The notes below the pieces were generated by a model, which searched no databases, was not told the origin of the DNA, and saw only the letters and a list, made by a program, of their open reading frames with translations. This document shows positions 37,599 to 50,200 of a DNA stretch of 61,581 nt, in pieces. A program made the position numbers and the translations under genes. This DNA is from Okeania hirsuta. Its GTDB lineage: Bacteria; Cyanobacteriota; Cyanobacteriia; Cyanobacteriales; Microcoleaceae. The stretch covers positions 1-61,581 of the forward strand of contig NZ_RCBY01000020.1 in the NCBI RefSeq assembly GCF_003838195.1, written 5' to 3'. Each line of letters starts with the position of its first letter. Positions within the stretch are counted from its first letter, which is position 1.

Positions 37599-39917
37599 AT
37601 GTTTTTAAATAAAATAAATATCTTACTAAGATTTCAGCAAAACCTAATTTTATTTGCCTACTTTTTAATTTTTTCAAAATCTGTAATAGCAGAACCTAGT
37701 AAAAACAATGTTCTTCCGATAAATAAACAACAATTTGTTAATCAAGCTGAAAATTTTGCCCAACAAAGAACAATTCCTTCTCAGCAGATACAAGCTATTA
37801 GAAAATGGGAATAAGTACTATTAAAATGGCAAAAATTAGGAGATAAATCTCAAGAGGCATTGACCTTAATTAAACTCGGTGAAATTTACAAAGGTATTGG
37901 CGCAACAAAGCTAGCATTAGAACATTACAATAAAGCATTAAGTTTATATCAAGAATTTGATAACCGCCTCCAGGAAGCATTTATTTTTAGTCAAATTGGT
38001 AGTATTTATATTCTTGAGTTAGAGCGACTGAAAGAAGAAAGAAATTTTCACTCATTGCATAATTTGTTTGTCAATTCTCGTCAGTCTCAATTATTGTCAG
38101 AAAAAATCCGTAGCACTCCAGAAAAAGTCTTAGAACTTTATCAGAAATCTCTCAGAATTTACCAGGAACTTAATAATTTATCTGGAGAAGCTAGTATTCT
38201 GAAGAGAATGGCTCAGAAGCGATATTTATATGATAGCGATCTAGACAAACAGAAATTGCTCCAAAAGTCTTTAGCTATTTATCAAGAAATTGGGGATAAA
38301 CAAGGGGAAGCTTTTGTTTTGTGTCTTCTCAGTGAATTGAATCTGATTGAGTATAGAAATGATGGAGCAGGATGGGAATTATTCGATCGAGCTATGGCAA
38401 TTTATCGGGAAATTACACCTCAAAATAGCGATGATTTTTCCATAGGTAAAGCCCAAGCAAATCTATTAACAATTGCCGTGGATTATTGGTGGTCAGATAA
38501 TCAACAAAAAGCTTTGGAATTATACGAACAGTCATTAAAAATTTATCAAGTAATTGAGGATAAAAAAGGCAAGGCACTGGCAATACAAAATATGGGCTAT
38601 CGCTATTTTTTGTTAGAGGATAAAGAAAAGGAATTAGAGTTTTACACAGAAGCACTAGGTATTTATCAAGAAATTGGCGATGGTCTTGGAACAGCGAATA
38701 TTCTGGATAGTTTAGGAAAAGTTTACTATTTTTCAGGAGATTTCAAAAAAGCATTAGAATTCTACAATCAAGAATTAGAAATACTTCAGGATGTTAGTCA
38801 ATTTTACAGTCAAATTGGAGATTCAGAAACTGCTTTAATATTGAAATATCGTCAGCCGATTATTTGGTTTGCTATTGGAAATATTTACTCTAAGTTACAA
38901 GATGACAAAAATGAAGTAGAGGTATATAAACAAGCAAGAAAGGTTTATCAAAAATTGGGAGATAATGAAGGGGAAATAGATTTTCTGATTAAAATTGCTG
39001 AATATTATGGAAATCAAGAAAACCTGGAAAAAATGGTGGAATTATTAACGCAAGCTATGACAATTTATCGGGAAACTGGTGATTTTCAAGCTGAAGCTAA
39101 TCTCTTGCGTGACAAAATTGCCGGGATTTATTTCTATAGATTGAAAGACTCAGAAACAGGGTTTTAAATTCTGAATCAATCTCTGAAAGTTTACCGAAAA
39201 ATTGGCGAAACTGAAGAAGTGGCAAAGACTCTCAGTCGGATTGGCTATTTATATCTCTATGTTGCTAAAAACGAATTACAAAATCCATTAGAAAGTAAAC
39301 GAAAAGCACTAGAATTTTATAGTCAAGCTCTTTTATTTTATCGAGAAATTAATGATTTTAGTGAAGAAGCATATATCCTCAGAACTATTGGCAAAATATA
39401 CTATGAATTAGGGAATAAAGAGAAAGCTTTAGAAACATTTGAGCAAGCGGGAAAGGTTTTTCTAGAAAATGGTGAAGATAAAAAAGCAGTAAATATTTTG
39501 ATTAATATTGCTCGAGAAGACTATATTAAATTTGGAGATAAGGAAACTGCTTTACAATTCTATGATCAAGCCATCCCAATTTCTCAAAAATTAGGAGATT
39601 ACAAAAAGGAAGCATGGATTTGGCGAACTATTGGTCAGCTTTACTATGAATTAGAAAATCCAAACAAAGCACTAGAAACTTTTAATCAAGCCCAAAGTAT
39701 TTATCAAAAAAATAATGACCGTTCAGGAGAAGCTTGGACAATTTATGAAATTGGTAAAAGTTACACCACATTAGGAGATTAAAAAAAAGCTTTAGATTCC
39801 TATCAGCAAGCTTTACCATAAAATTAGGTCTAAAGCCTCGCCGTTCTAGGGCGACTTTGAAATTGGTTTTTATTCAATAAATCATGTTATCATATTCTTA
39901 ATTTAAGAAGTCAGTTT

Positions 39918-41120
39918 ATGAAAGCTAGATTTAAGTATCGTATTTATCCAACACCGGGACAAAAAACCAAATTAGCAAAGCTATTTGGTTGTGTTCGTGT
40001 GGTTTGGAACGATAGTCTAGCTTCCTGCCAAGAAAAATATAAATTAGGAGAAAATAAACCTACTAATTCTAAACTACAAAAGCTTTTTATTACTCAAGCC
40101 AAAAAGACTGAATACAGAGAATGGTTGTCAGAAGTTTCTGCTATACCATTACAGCAATCTTTAAATGATTTAAATCAGGCTTATCAAAACTTTTTTAAAT
40201 CAACTCAAGGCAAGAGGAAAGGTAGACCTATTAAACCTCCTAAATTTAAAAGTAAAAAGTCAAAGCAAACTGCTAGGTTTACAAAGGGAGGGTTTAAAGT
40301 TGGTCAAGACAAAGTTTATTTAGCCAAAATTGGAAAGCTGAAAATTGTATGGTCAAGAGAGTTACCTGCTCCTCCATCATCAGTAACAGTAATCAAAGAT
40401 TCAGCTCATAGATATTTCTTAAGTTTTGTAGTAGAAATACAACCAGAAATCTTACCTAAAACTGATAATTCAGTAGGCATAGATTTAGGTATTAAAACCT
40501 TTGCTACATTGAGTGACGGTACAAAGGTTGATGCTCCTAAGCCACTGAAAAAACGAATTAAGAAATTAAGAAAGTTAAGTAAGTCATTATCTCATAAAAC
40601 TAAAGGCTCTAAAAGGTATGAAAAAGCCAGGATTAGAGTAGCTAAATTCCATGCTAAACTGAAAGATACAAGAACTGATTTTCTGCATAAATTATCTACT
40701 AAAATAATTCGTGAAAACCAAACAGTTGTTTTAGAAGATTTGAATGTTTCTGGTATGGTTAAGAACCGTAAATTATCCAGAGCAATTTCAGATTTAGGTT
40801 GGAGACAATTCCGGACATTCCTAGAGGGAAAAGCAGAAAAATATGGTCGTGATTTTAGAGTAATTAGTCGTTGGGAACCCACATCTCAAACTTGCTCTAG
40901 CTGTGGTTTTAAAGGTGGCAAGTTAGATCTTCAGGTGCGAGAATGGGAGTGTCTAAACTGTGGCAGCAAACACGATAGAGACGAAAACGCAGCGATAAAT
41001 ATATTAGTCGCCGGAGGGCATTCGGAGACGAAAAACGGACGTGGAGGCAAGCGTCAGACTAGCGTCAAGGTAGCAGCAGCCAGCAAAACGTCAACCCGCC
41101 GAGGAGTTACGGCTCGGTAG
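39918..41120 (+). CDS. tnpB: TnpB RNA-guided endonuclease-like protein (IS605 OrfB)
   Basis: A full-length 400-residue TnpB. RuvC motifs: D189 in VGIDLGIKTFATL, E273 in VVLEDLNVSGM, and the DRDENAAINIL motif (353-363). A zinc finger is formed by CSSC (326-329) and CLNC (345-348). N-terminal KYRIYPTPGQKTKLAKLFGC is the usual TnpB start. TnpB proteins cut DNA guided by an RNA from the element's right end, promoting element retention. It appears intact although the host gene is broken. The last residues, RRGVTAR, run into the right-end hairpin region. Confidence 0.92.
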   Translation: MKARFKYRIYPTPGQKTKLAKLFGCVRVVWNDSLASCQEKYKLGENKPTNSKLQKLFITQAKKTEYREWLSEVSAIPLQQSLNDLNQAYQNFFKSTQGKRKGRPIKPPKFKSKKSKQTARFTKGGFKVGQDKVYLAKIGKLKIVWSRELPAPPSSVTVIKDSAHRYFLSFVVEIQPEILPKTDNSVGIDLGIKTFATLSDGTKVDAPKPLKKRIKKLRKLSKSLSHKTKGSKRYEKARIRVAKFHAKLKDTRTDFLHKLSTKIIRENQTVVLEDLNVSGMVKNRKLSRAISDLGWRQFRTFLEGKAEKYGRDFRVISRWEPTSQTCSSCGFKGGKLDLQVREWECLNCGSKHDRDENAAINILVAGGHSETKNGRGGKRQTSVKVAAASKTSTRRGVTAR

Positions 41121-41155
41121 GAATCCCCGTGCCTTTAGGCCGGGGAGGATGTCAA
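41020..41155 (+). ncRNA. Predicted omega/reRNA of the TnpB element
   Basis: By analogy with characterised TnpB elements the guide RNA scaffold overlaps the 3' end of tnpB and the right end, finishing at the transposon border. The bases right after it (AACAACAATTAGATGCC) would be the guide, matching the donor site after TTTAC. The visible hairpin near 41124-41146 supports a structured end. The 5' limit is a guess. Confidence 0.35.
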
Positions 41156-42549
41156 AACAACAATTAGATGCCATTGAACGACGATGGGTAGAACTTTACA
41201 TTAGTGAAAAACAAACTCTAGAACAAAAAACAGCGATCGAACAAGAACGACAATATCTCCTCCGAAAATATCAAGAAGTCCAGGCAAAAATCCGCAAACA
41301 AAGTCCGAGTTATGCAGCTCTAACTCAACCTCAACCCCTCACCTTAAAACAAATTCAAACACAAATTCTTGATGATGATACCCTTCTATTACAATATGCT
41401 TTAGGTCAAAAACGTAGCTTTCTTTGGGCAGTTACTAAAAATAGTATTACCAGTCATCAACTCCCTCCAAAAACATTAATTGAAAAAATAGTTAAAGAAT
41501 TTCGTCTTACTGTTACTGATAGACGAGTAGACCCATCTTTCTTAGTAGAAACCTCTAAATCTCTCTATCAGATAATTTTAGCTCCTGTTGCTTCTCAACT
41601 AAATAATAAACGCCTGGCGATCGTTAGTGATGGGATTTTACATTACATCCCCTTTGCTGCCATTTCCTTACCAACAACCTCATCACAAGCAAATTATTTA
41701 CCTTTAATAGCTAAACACGAAATTGTCAATCTTCCCTCTGCATCAACCTTAAGTATTCTACGTCGAGATACCCAAAAACGAAAAACTGCAGCCAAAACCA
41801 TTGCGATAATTGCCGATCCAATCTTTAGTCCTGGTGATACCCGATTAGAAACTGCCGTATCAACCCATAGTGACAATTGGGAACAATATAACCTCAATCG
41901 TGCTGCTCGACAAATGGATGTCGGAATTTGGCAACGACTCCCATATACCCGAACAGAAGCAGAAGCAATTCTCGCCCTTTTGCCAAACTCAGAAACTATA
42001 TCTCACTTTGATTTTGCCGCAAACCGTACCCAGGTAATCAATTCTCAACTGAATCAATACAGAATTATCCACTTTGCTACCCACGGACTACTTAATAGTA
42101 TTAACCCTGAACTTTCTGGAATTGTGTTATCGATGGTAGATCCACAGGGAAACTTGCTAAATGGATTTTTACGTCTCCATGATGTGTTCAACCTAGATTT
42201 TTCCGCAGACTTAGTAGTATTGAGCGCTTGTCAAACAGGATTAGGAAAACAAATACGAGGAGAAGGGTTAGTGGGATTAACCAGAGGATTTATGTATGCA
42301 GGTACACCCCGCGTACTCGTCAGTTTGTGGAATATCGACGATGCTGCTACTAGCGAAATAATGAGTAGATTCTATCGGTTGATATTAAAAGAAAAATTAT
42401 CACCAACAGAAGCATTGAGAAAAGCACAATTGGAGATGGTTTCTGAGACTCCTTGGAAAGCTCCTTATTATTGGGCAGCTTTTACTTTGCAGGGAGAATG
42501 GAAAAAAAGTCAAAACTCAAAAGTCAAAAGTCAGAATAAAAAAAGTTAA

Positions 42550-42976
42550 AAATTATATCATGTCCGGTTGAATACTTACACTTTGGAGTCAGGAAGGCAA
42601 AAGGCAGAAGGGAAAGAAAGGTTCAAGGCCAGAAGTTTTTTTTATAACTGATTATCCGAACATGATATTATACCAATTTGAAAAAAGAATGTTACGAATA
42701 ATAAGCACCATAAAAAGACTTTCAGATAAAGTATGTTTCACGAAAAAGATGATTTAAAACATCAAAAATGGTATTAAAACTATCCATTATACATTCTAGC
42801 TTCTAATTTCTAATTTCTAAATTAGAATAAATACCCTAACTATTTGTAGCCAAAATTTATCAATTTGGTATTACATCTTAGCTGGACTTTTGAAAAATTG
42901 TATAAAGTAGTTGCTATTTATAGAAAAGTGTTGTATTTTGAAATAAATAACAACAGAAATGAAATAATTAAGGTAA
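42550..42976. other. Intergenic with an R2 element
   Basis: R2 copy at 42555-42668, then AT-rich DNA and a degenerate reverse R5 copy near 42838-42873. AAGG at 42970 precedes the decayed tnpB start. Confidence 0.55.
42555..42668. mobile_element. MITE-like repeat family R2, copy 1
   Basis: Termini ATATCATGTCCGG and CCGAACATGATAT. The interior holds GGCAAAAGGCAGAAGGG heptamers and a GTTCAAGGCCAGAAG block. It is nearly the same as the copy at 53967-54094; a third, diverged copy lies at 61064-61193. Confidence 0.78.
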
Positions 42977-44168
42977 ATGCGACTTATTGACAGACATATT
43001 ATTAACCGAACACATCAGTATTGGCGCGTGTGCGATGAGTTAGCCTTTAAGTCTAAAAACTTGTACAACTTAGCCAACTATTATTGTCGTCAGCATTTTT
43101 TCAAGTGCGGAAAAAGTCTGGATTGAACTGAGCTATACCACGACACCAAAAATAGTGATGCCTACAGAGCATTGCCAACCAAGGTATCAAAACAAATAAT
43201 CAAATGCCTGGTTGCAACTTGGCGTGGTTATTTTCAGGCAATCAAAGAATGGTTAAAACATCCTAAGATGTTTTTAGGTAAACCAAAAATACCAAAGTAT
43301 AAAAATAAAACTCAAGGCAGGAATGTAGTTATATATTCAAAGGAATCAGTCTATCAAGCCCCTCTAAAAGATGGTATTTGTCACTTATCGATGAGTGACA
43401 TCAAAATACCTGTAGTTGTTGATACTGTCATTGAAGTAAGGATAGTACCTGCTACTAGCTGCTATATAATTGAAGTAGTGTATGAAAAAAAGAATCAGCC
43501 ACAAATAAACTCAAGATATGTAGCCGGGATTGACTTAGGGATTGACAGTAAGGTAGCTCTATCTACAAATAAGCCTGGTGTCAAACCACTGCTGATTAAT
43601 GGGAAGCCACTAAAAAGCGTCAATCAATTATATAACAAGCGAAAAGCCAAGTACCAAAGTGCGTTATCAGGCCAGAAAAAAACTAGCCGTAAGATGGAAG
43701 CGTTAACCTACCACCGAAATCGTTTTGTCGAGAATTATCTGCATAACACCAGTAAATTAGTGGCCCTTGTATTTAACCACAAATAATATTGGCACTGTAG
43801 TCATTGGCAAAAATGATAACTGGAAACAAGGTGCAAATATCGGCAAAAAAAACAACCAAAACTTTACCCAAATACCGCACGGTAAGTTAATTCAACAGAT
43901 AACTTATAAGTGTCAACTGGCTGGGGTAAAAGTCATTGAAACCGAAGAAAGTTACACCAGTAAAACATCTGCTATTGACCTAGAAGAACCAATTAAGCAT
44001 AAAAACTATGTAGGTAAGCGAGTCAAACGTGGTTTATTCAGAAGTGCAACTGGTAAAGTGATTAATGCCGATATCAACGCCAGTCTTCAAATAATTAGAA
44101 AGAAATTCCCAGGAGCATTTACTGTTGAGGGAATAGTGAGCTGTGCCGAGAGCGCCAGTATTGGTTAA
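42977..44168 (+). pseudogene. Second tnpB (IS605 OrfB type), stop and frameshift
   Basis: The ATG at 42977 starts MRLIDRHIINRTHQYWRVCD. A TGA at 43124-43126 interrupts, then the frame continues through VAGIDLGIDSKVALS (RuvC D). Near 43760-43790 the frame shifts, and IGTVVIGKNDNWKQG and INADINASLQIIRKKF follow to 44168. The zinc-finger cysteines are gone (YTSKTSAID where the subfamily has a Cys). It is of another TnpB subfamily than the intact element 3 kb upstream. Flanking ends were not defined. Confidence 0.82.
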
Positions 44169-44262
44169 TCCAATATCAAGATAAAAGCTCAGATCGATTT
44201 TCTACAGTTTTTTTCGTACGGTTGAATGGGAAGCTTTCAAAGAATAATAGGAGGATTAAACA

Positions 44263-47200
44263 ATGGCAACAGCAACAGCAAATGACACTAATAATAATGC
44301 AACTGATATATTTAATTCAGCTACCCAGTCCGAATTTCTTAAACAGTATAACCATGAGTTAACCCAATATTTGAAGGTCGAGGCACTCCAGAAGGGGGAT
44401 ATTAAGGGAAGCAATTCTCTAAATGCAAAGGAATTGTATTCACCAATACAGCAAACTATCGACGCGATGGTTAGGGCTTTAAAGAAATCTCAAGTCGATG
44501 AAGATTACATCACGGCTGTTGAAAACCTAAAATACGATCCTGAAATTGAAGCGGCTATTGCCCATTTCCAGCTTGCTCTCGAAGGTAAAGCTAACATTCA
44601 AGAGATTCCCTTTAGTCCGATTCCCAAACCGCAACCAGCCCCTGGGGGCGATCCTGGATTGCAAGGGCAAGTTTTGACGGGACAAACAGATGCAGATGGT
44701 AAAAATGATCTGATCCGTTATAGCGACTATATCTCAGGTGCAGGCAGCACCTTTGGTGGAGCTGTATCTCAAATGCCCAAAACCCTTTCGACTTTATTTG
44801 AAAGTTCAGTTGGGTCAAGTCTATGGAATTATAACAAACTTTCTGGTCAGCTAGAGGCATCTAAAATTAATTTTGCCAACCTCAATAAAGACCTTGAGCT
44901 GGAGATTAAGAAATTTTACAAATCTTTTGGTCAGAGTCCTGAATTAATTAGTAGGAGTGGAACCAGTAACCTCAGATTACAAGCGGCAGAAGCTGACCTG
45001 TCAAAAATAAATACTCTTACGAATAACAGAGATAAAGCATTATATAAAGCGAAAATTTTCAATCGCCTTCTCAACAATCAAGAAGCTCGTATAAAAGGGC
45101 GGTTAAAAGCTAAAAATATCCTGGGAAAAGTCGGAAAAGCTGTCAATATAGGATCGGCGGGCTTTTCTATTGGACAGGGGGGAGCAGATCTGGCTGCGGG
45201 AATAAAAATGCTCGAAAATGGAACCTCATCAGAAGCATCCTTGCGGGTAGCCCAAGGTGTATTCGGGATTGGAGATGGTCTAAATCAAGTGCGTGCTCTG
45301 ATTGTGGACAAAGCTGTTAAAAACATCAATAACCTTGCTAAGGGCACGAGAATGGCGTTACGTTTTGCATCAGTGGTTGGGGGGGCCTTATCTATAGGTA
45401 TGGGGGTCACCTCAGTTATCAAGAACGCCATGGCGGCGGATGATGCTTTGGAGGACAATAATATTGGTGGAGGCATAGCCTATAGTGTGATGGCAGCCTT
45501 AGACTGCGTGTCTATAATTCTGGATGGGGTTAGTATAGGTTTGGACTTTGTTCCCGGTATTGGGACGGCAATATCTTTAGTTGTAGATCTAGTAAATACC
45601 CTAGTTGGTGTTGTGAACATGGTACTGGGTTTCTTCATTGATTTATTTGACACCCGAAGCGATGAAGAAAAAGTGCGGGATCGGTTCAATGATTATCTCG
45701 AAACCCCAGAGTTTAACCAATATGTTAATAGTTTAGCCGATCATTATAAAGAAGAAGGTTATGATATTTTTTCCTTTATGATCGATGCTGAAAGTCTCGG
45801 TATACAAGAAGGCAGTGTTGATGGAACTAAGATAGATAGGACAATTATAAAAAAATTGTCAGACAAAGCCAAGGTGGACGCAGGAGATATGAATCTGCGA
45901 TTGGCTTTGATTGATCGATCTGCTACAGGCCGGGAACTATCCGGGCGAGACAATGATGATGAAATCCGAGCAGGGCTTGGCTCTGATACGTTGTATGGAG
46001 GGCAAGGTGACGACAAACTGTTTGGTGAAGAAGGAAATGACTACTTATATGGCCAGGAAGGAGATGACTACCTCAGCGGTGGCAGCGGTAGCAATTATTT
46101 AGATGGGGGTCCTGGTGATGATGTACTTGAATTTAATCCAATATCGGCTGATATGTCTAACATATTCAGCGAATTCAATGGAGGAACAGATAAAGACGTT
46201 CTTTTGATAAATCCTGTGCTTCCACAGAACCAGAATCAGGAACAATCGCTAATCAAAATTTTTTCTTCTATGCAACCAAGAATACACCCCGAGCTTGAGG
46301 GGGGACTGAGATACCTCAATTGTGCCGGTTACGTTTTCCTAGCTGGAGACACTCAAACACAACGTATCGGAGGCTTGGCTCTGGGAACGCTAATCATCGG
46401 GATATCAAATTTTAACTCCAGAATTCACACTCCTGCCTTTAGTAAAAGTATGTTAGACAATGATCCATTTTACTATCAAGCGTCATTACAAACAGATGAA
46501 TGGCATGATCCCAATCTGTTCAATAGTACCCCACTGTGGTTTCTGAGTATATATACAGCAAAGCCAAATTCATATATTAAGGATAATCTATATATTTTTA
46601 CTGATGGATACCAATTATATGGTGTAAGCCAGAGTCATTCATATTTTGTTGAGACTGTAAATATAGAAATGCATCCTCATTCGAATTATCTGGGAAAAAG
46701 ATTAGAAAAACGTTACATTTTGTATACTAATGAGCACCAAAAAGCCAAGGTGTACATTTTGTCAACCGTTAGCGACAGAACTAGAGATAGGTTTTCAATA
46801 ATGTACACCTATCGTAACCTATTGGAGCATGTGCAAATAGTATCCAAAGATCACAAAAGAAAAGTGTCAGTAGAAGTAGTTAGATACCTAAACAGCCAAG
46901 AATGGTCCGACTGGTATTCTCAACTCTCAAAAATAGAATCAATCCAGAACAAAAAAGAAATTCAAGTAGTTAGATACCTAAACAGCGAAGAAGGGTTATA
47001 CTGGTTTTCTCAATTATCAAAAAGAGGATCAATCCAGAACATAGAAGTAATCAAGGTTCCGGAGAAACATGAATATTATGAACACGCGTGTGATAACACT
47101 CCTGTATGGGTTCGGGGAGGTGAGTGGAATGATATCTTGGTTAATAGGCATTATATAATCGTTCAAGGAAAGAAATGGTATGAGAAAAAACAGGTATCTT

Positions 47201-50200
47201 GGACTCCCCTGGACACAGGTTCCTATAGCAGAATTCCCTACCAGCTTATTGGTAACCACAAACCTAACCAATTCTTGATTAGTGGAGGCAAAAATGATGT
47301 TATCTACACTAACGAGGGTGATAATACAGTAGTATTAGACACCATTAGGCATGAAAGTAATACATGGCTGAAGTACATACTGGGCGGCTCAGGTCAAAAT
47401 ACTGTGGTGTTCAATCTTAAGCATAGTGATATAGAGGCTTTAGTTGAAAGCAAACTGAAGCTAGTCTCTCCATCATTGGTGGATGAAAACACTCCATTGG
47501 GTGGCGCTTTTATCCTCAAATCTATTCAATCGATATATTTTAACTATCAGGGAGGTTTACCGCTCTATATTGATGCAACAAATATGGATGGCTCCCATAG
47601 TTTTGTGATCGACGTATCCCATTCCCCAGAAGTCACGTTTAAGGGTACGATAGGAGACGACTACATTTTCATCAAGAACCTCTTAGTGGGAACAAATGTA
47701 ATTAATGGTAATGACGGAGCAAATACGCTATCGCTGGAATATTATGAAGGCGCAGAGAAACTTGATGTAGATCTTATACAGAATAAGTTAATCCTGGTAA
47801 CAGGCAATCACTCAAATAGTACTCTCGTAAAGATAACAGGAATCAATAATATATTTGGTGGACGTCAAGTCCGGATGATTAAGGGACATCCTACAAAACC
47901 CAACCTCTTAATAGCCCAGAATGGTGAGACTACTTTGAAAGCAAATGGAGGCTCCAATACTCTTTGGAGTAAACGAGGACGCCATATCCTCATGGGAGGA
48001 GACGGTTCTGATACATACATAATTGAGGGACCCCAAATCACTCAATATACCACAATTACTGTAATCCAAAAAAAGGATATTGGTATTGAGGCTGAAGCTC
48101 CTCTGGGAACCTGGAATAATCATCAGCTAACTATTCAATTGCTACAGACTGAGCCTCTAGGAGTTAAGATTCAAACTGTAGAATTAGTAGATGAAAAAGA
48201 CTGTCCCCTCGCCAACAGGGGAAGAATCACGATATCGAGCGATGGGCGACAACTTATTTTTACCCCAGGAACAGATTTTCAAGATGTTCTTAAAATAAAC
48301 AAGTCTGAAAGAATTCGAGTCAAATATGCCACTATTGGCTCCACTGCAACAATCCATGAATCAAGCGGGGGAAACAGGCTTAAATTACAATCATTTCAAA
48401 ATCTATCTGAAATCAATTTAACAATCGCTTCAAATGGCGATCTCCAATGGGAAAATCTCCAAGGAGAATTGATTTTTACTGATACCTATTGGGGAGATAT
48501 TTATCGTAAAGGCGAGACGGATTTAAGAATACTAATTCTAGATTATGTAAGTCGCTTCTGCCAAATACAATTTGGAAAAAATAACACCTTATTGAAAGGT
48601 GAAGATATCGTAAAATTTTTCTGCACACAACTAGGTTATCTAATAAGCCAACCAAGCAATTTTGACAATCTGCTGCTGGTGGATGCCTCAACTAATACTG
48701 GGTCTCAAATTAATTTAGGCAAGGGTAACGATTTTGTTTTAGCCAAACGAAGAGGAGTAACCTATTGTTTAAATGAGGGCAAGAATATTATTGATGCTTC
48801 TGAAATTACTAGCGATTCTGCCCCAAACCAAAAAACTATTATCAAAACTGGGCATGATGACGATATAGTTATCATTGCTGAAAACGCAGAAAAATTTAAC
48901 ATTCACTTTGTGGCTGATGGTAATACTAACAAGCAAGGCAAAAAAACCCTTGTACTTAAAAACCTCGATCTGAATCAACTGAATATATCGGGAGACCAAA
49001 CTATTTTTACAAGTGCTGGTAGAAACTTAGCAACGCTTGATGTGAATCCCGATCTAATGATCTTTGATATAAACGACGAGCAAATCATAGTGGAAAATGT
49101 GATTGCCTACTTGAGAGCTAGGCAGAACGGGGTTGCCTACAAAAGCTATCGCAACGTATTTAAGGTTGACAAAAAATCAAACCCGCTACAGCTGAAACTG
49201 AAACTGAATTTGTCAGATTTCAATAAAACAGATGTTGAATTAGTCGTTTCAGATGTCGGATCTGGTGAAATAGCAATAGATTTTTGGGGAAATAAAAAAA
49301 GTCAGTACAGGTTTACTGTAGACAATGCAATCAACGGCATTATTATAGAACCCCGGGTCATAGCTCAACAGGCTGTTAAAAATTTTGCCATGGGTATAGT
49401 ATTTAACGATATAACGTTAAATAATGACCAATTATTATCTAGTTTCATCCATGAAAAGTTGCGACAGTTTCGCCTTAGTCCACTATTTAAAGTTACCGAG
49501 TCATATGCCGATTTTTATTTTGCTGGCAATTCGCCACTGAATCTAAGTTGTTTCCGAAAAGATGGTTTGACACGTTTTGTCCGAAAAGATGATGTTGCTT
49601 TGACAATTTTCATAGTCGAAAAAGGGGGAGTTGAAATTCAACTATGGTCTGATGCTTCATCCACCGCGATTAACCTATACAGCTTTACTGTCTATGGTAC
49701 TATCAACGGTACTACTATAGATGTCCGTCTCTTAGCACAAGCTACTTCGGATATGTTTCAAGGTGGCATCCAGTTCCATGACGACCTGCTGCAAGATGCT
49801 AAAATCTGCGATTTCATCACTCACAAACTGCAAATCACTCACAAACTGCAAGTAAGACCGAAAGACAGTCAAAACAACTATTTCCTCTCTTTTATGAGAG
49901 ACTTAGGACTATATGCTGGATCAGATCGGGACGATGTCTTTTTGACAATAATCGCCAAAAGTAATGCTACAGTTGAAGTTCAACTTTTTTGCAATACTCG
50001 GGGAGTATCCCAATATTACAATAGACTCATATATGGATTTACTGTAAATAATGCGCTCAAAGGCATGATTATCGATGCCCGTGTATTAGTTCAATCTGCC
50101 AAAGAAATATTCCAGCCGACGATCACGTTTGGGGATAAGCAATTGATTAACGACATTCAGGTTGGCGACTTTATTATGGATAGGCTAGGAGCCGGGTCTA

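Larger units (their letters stand above)
39816..41155 (+). mobile_element. TnpB-only IS200/IS605-type element
   Basis: The left end follows TTTAC (39811-39815). A stem CGCC...GGGCG lies near 39839-39853. The right end has the hairpin CCCCGTGCCTTTAGGCCGGGG (split as CCCCG, GCCT, AGGC, CGGGG) and ends GAGGATGTCAA at 41155. There is no target duplication, as expected for single-strand transposition after TTAC. Joining TTTAC to 41156 restores the host frame (YQQAL|QQQLDAIERRW). The Y1 transposase TnpA is absent, so movement needs one in trans. Confidence 0.82.
37599..42549 (+). pseudogene. TPR-CHAT gene broken by two stops, a frameshift and an IS element
   Basis: A signal-like N-terminus (about 1-33, ending SVIAEPS) starts at 37599. 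TAA stops at 37812-37814 and 39165-39167 lie in frame between otherwise continuous TPR coding sequence (RKWE*VLLKWQKLGD; SETGF*ILNQSLKVYR). TPR units (ALEHYNKALSLYQEFDN and similar) run to 39779, where one base is lost in the A-run and the frame shifts. An IS200/IS605-type element sits at 39816-41155. The C-terminal CHAT domain resumes (QQLDAIERRW) and keeps its dyad, ATHG and LVVLSACQTG. The last 12 residues are read from AAAAGTC heptamers. Without the breaks it would be about 1200 residues. Typical cyanobacterial TPR-CHAT layout. Confidence 0.85.

Noticed and set aside
42977-44168. Group II intron or retroelement between the two large genes
   Set aside because: The sequence matches TnpB (RuvC D, INADINAS); no reverse transcriptase motif is present.
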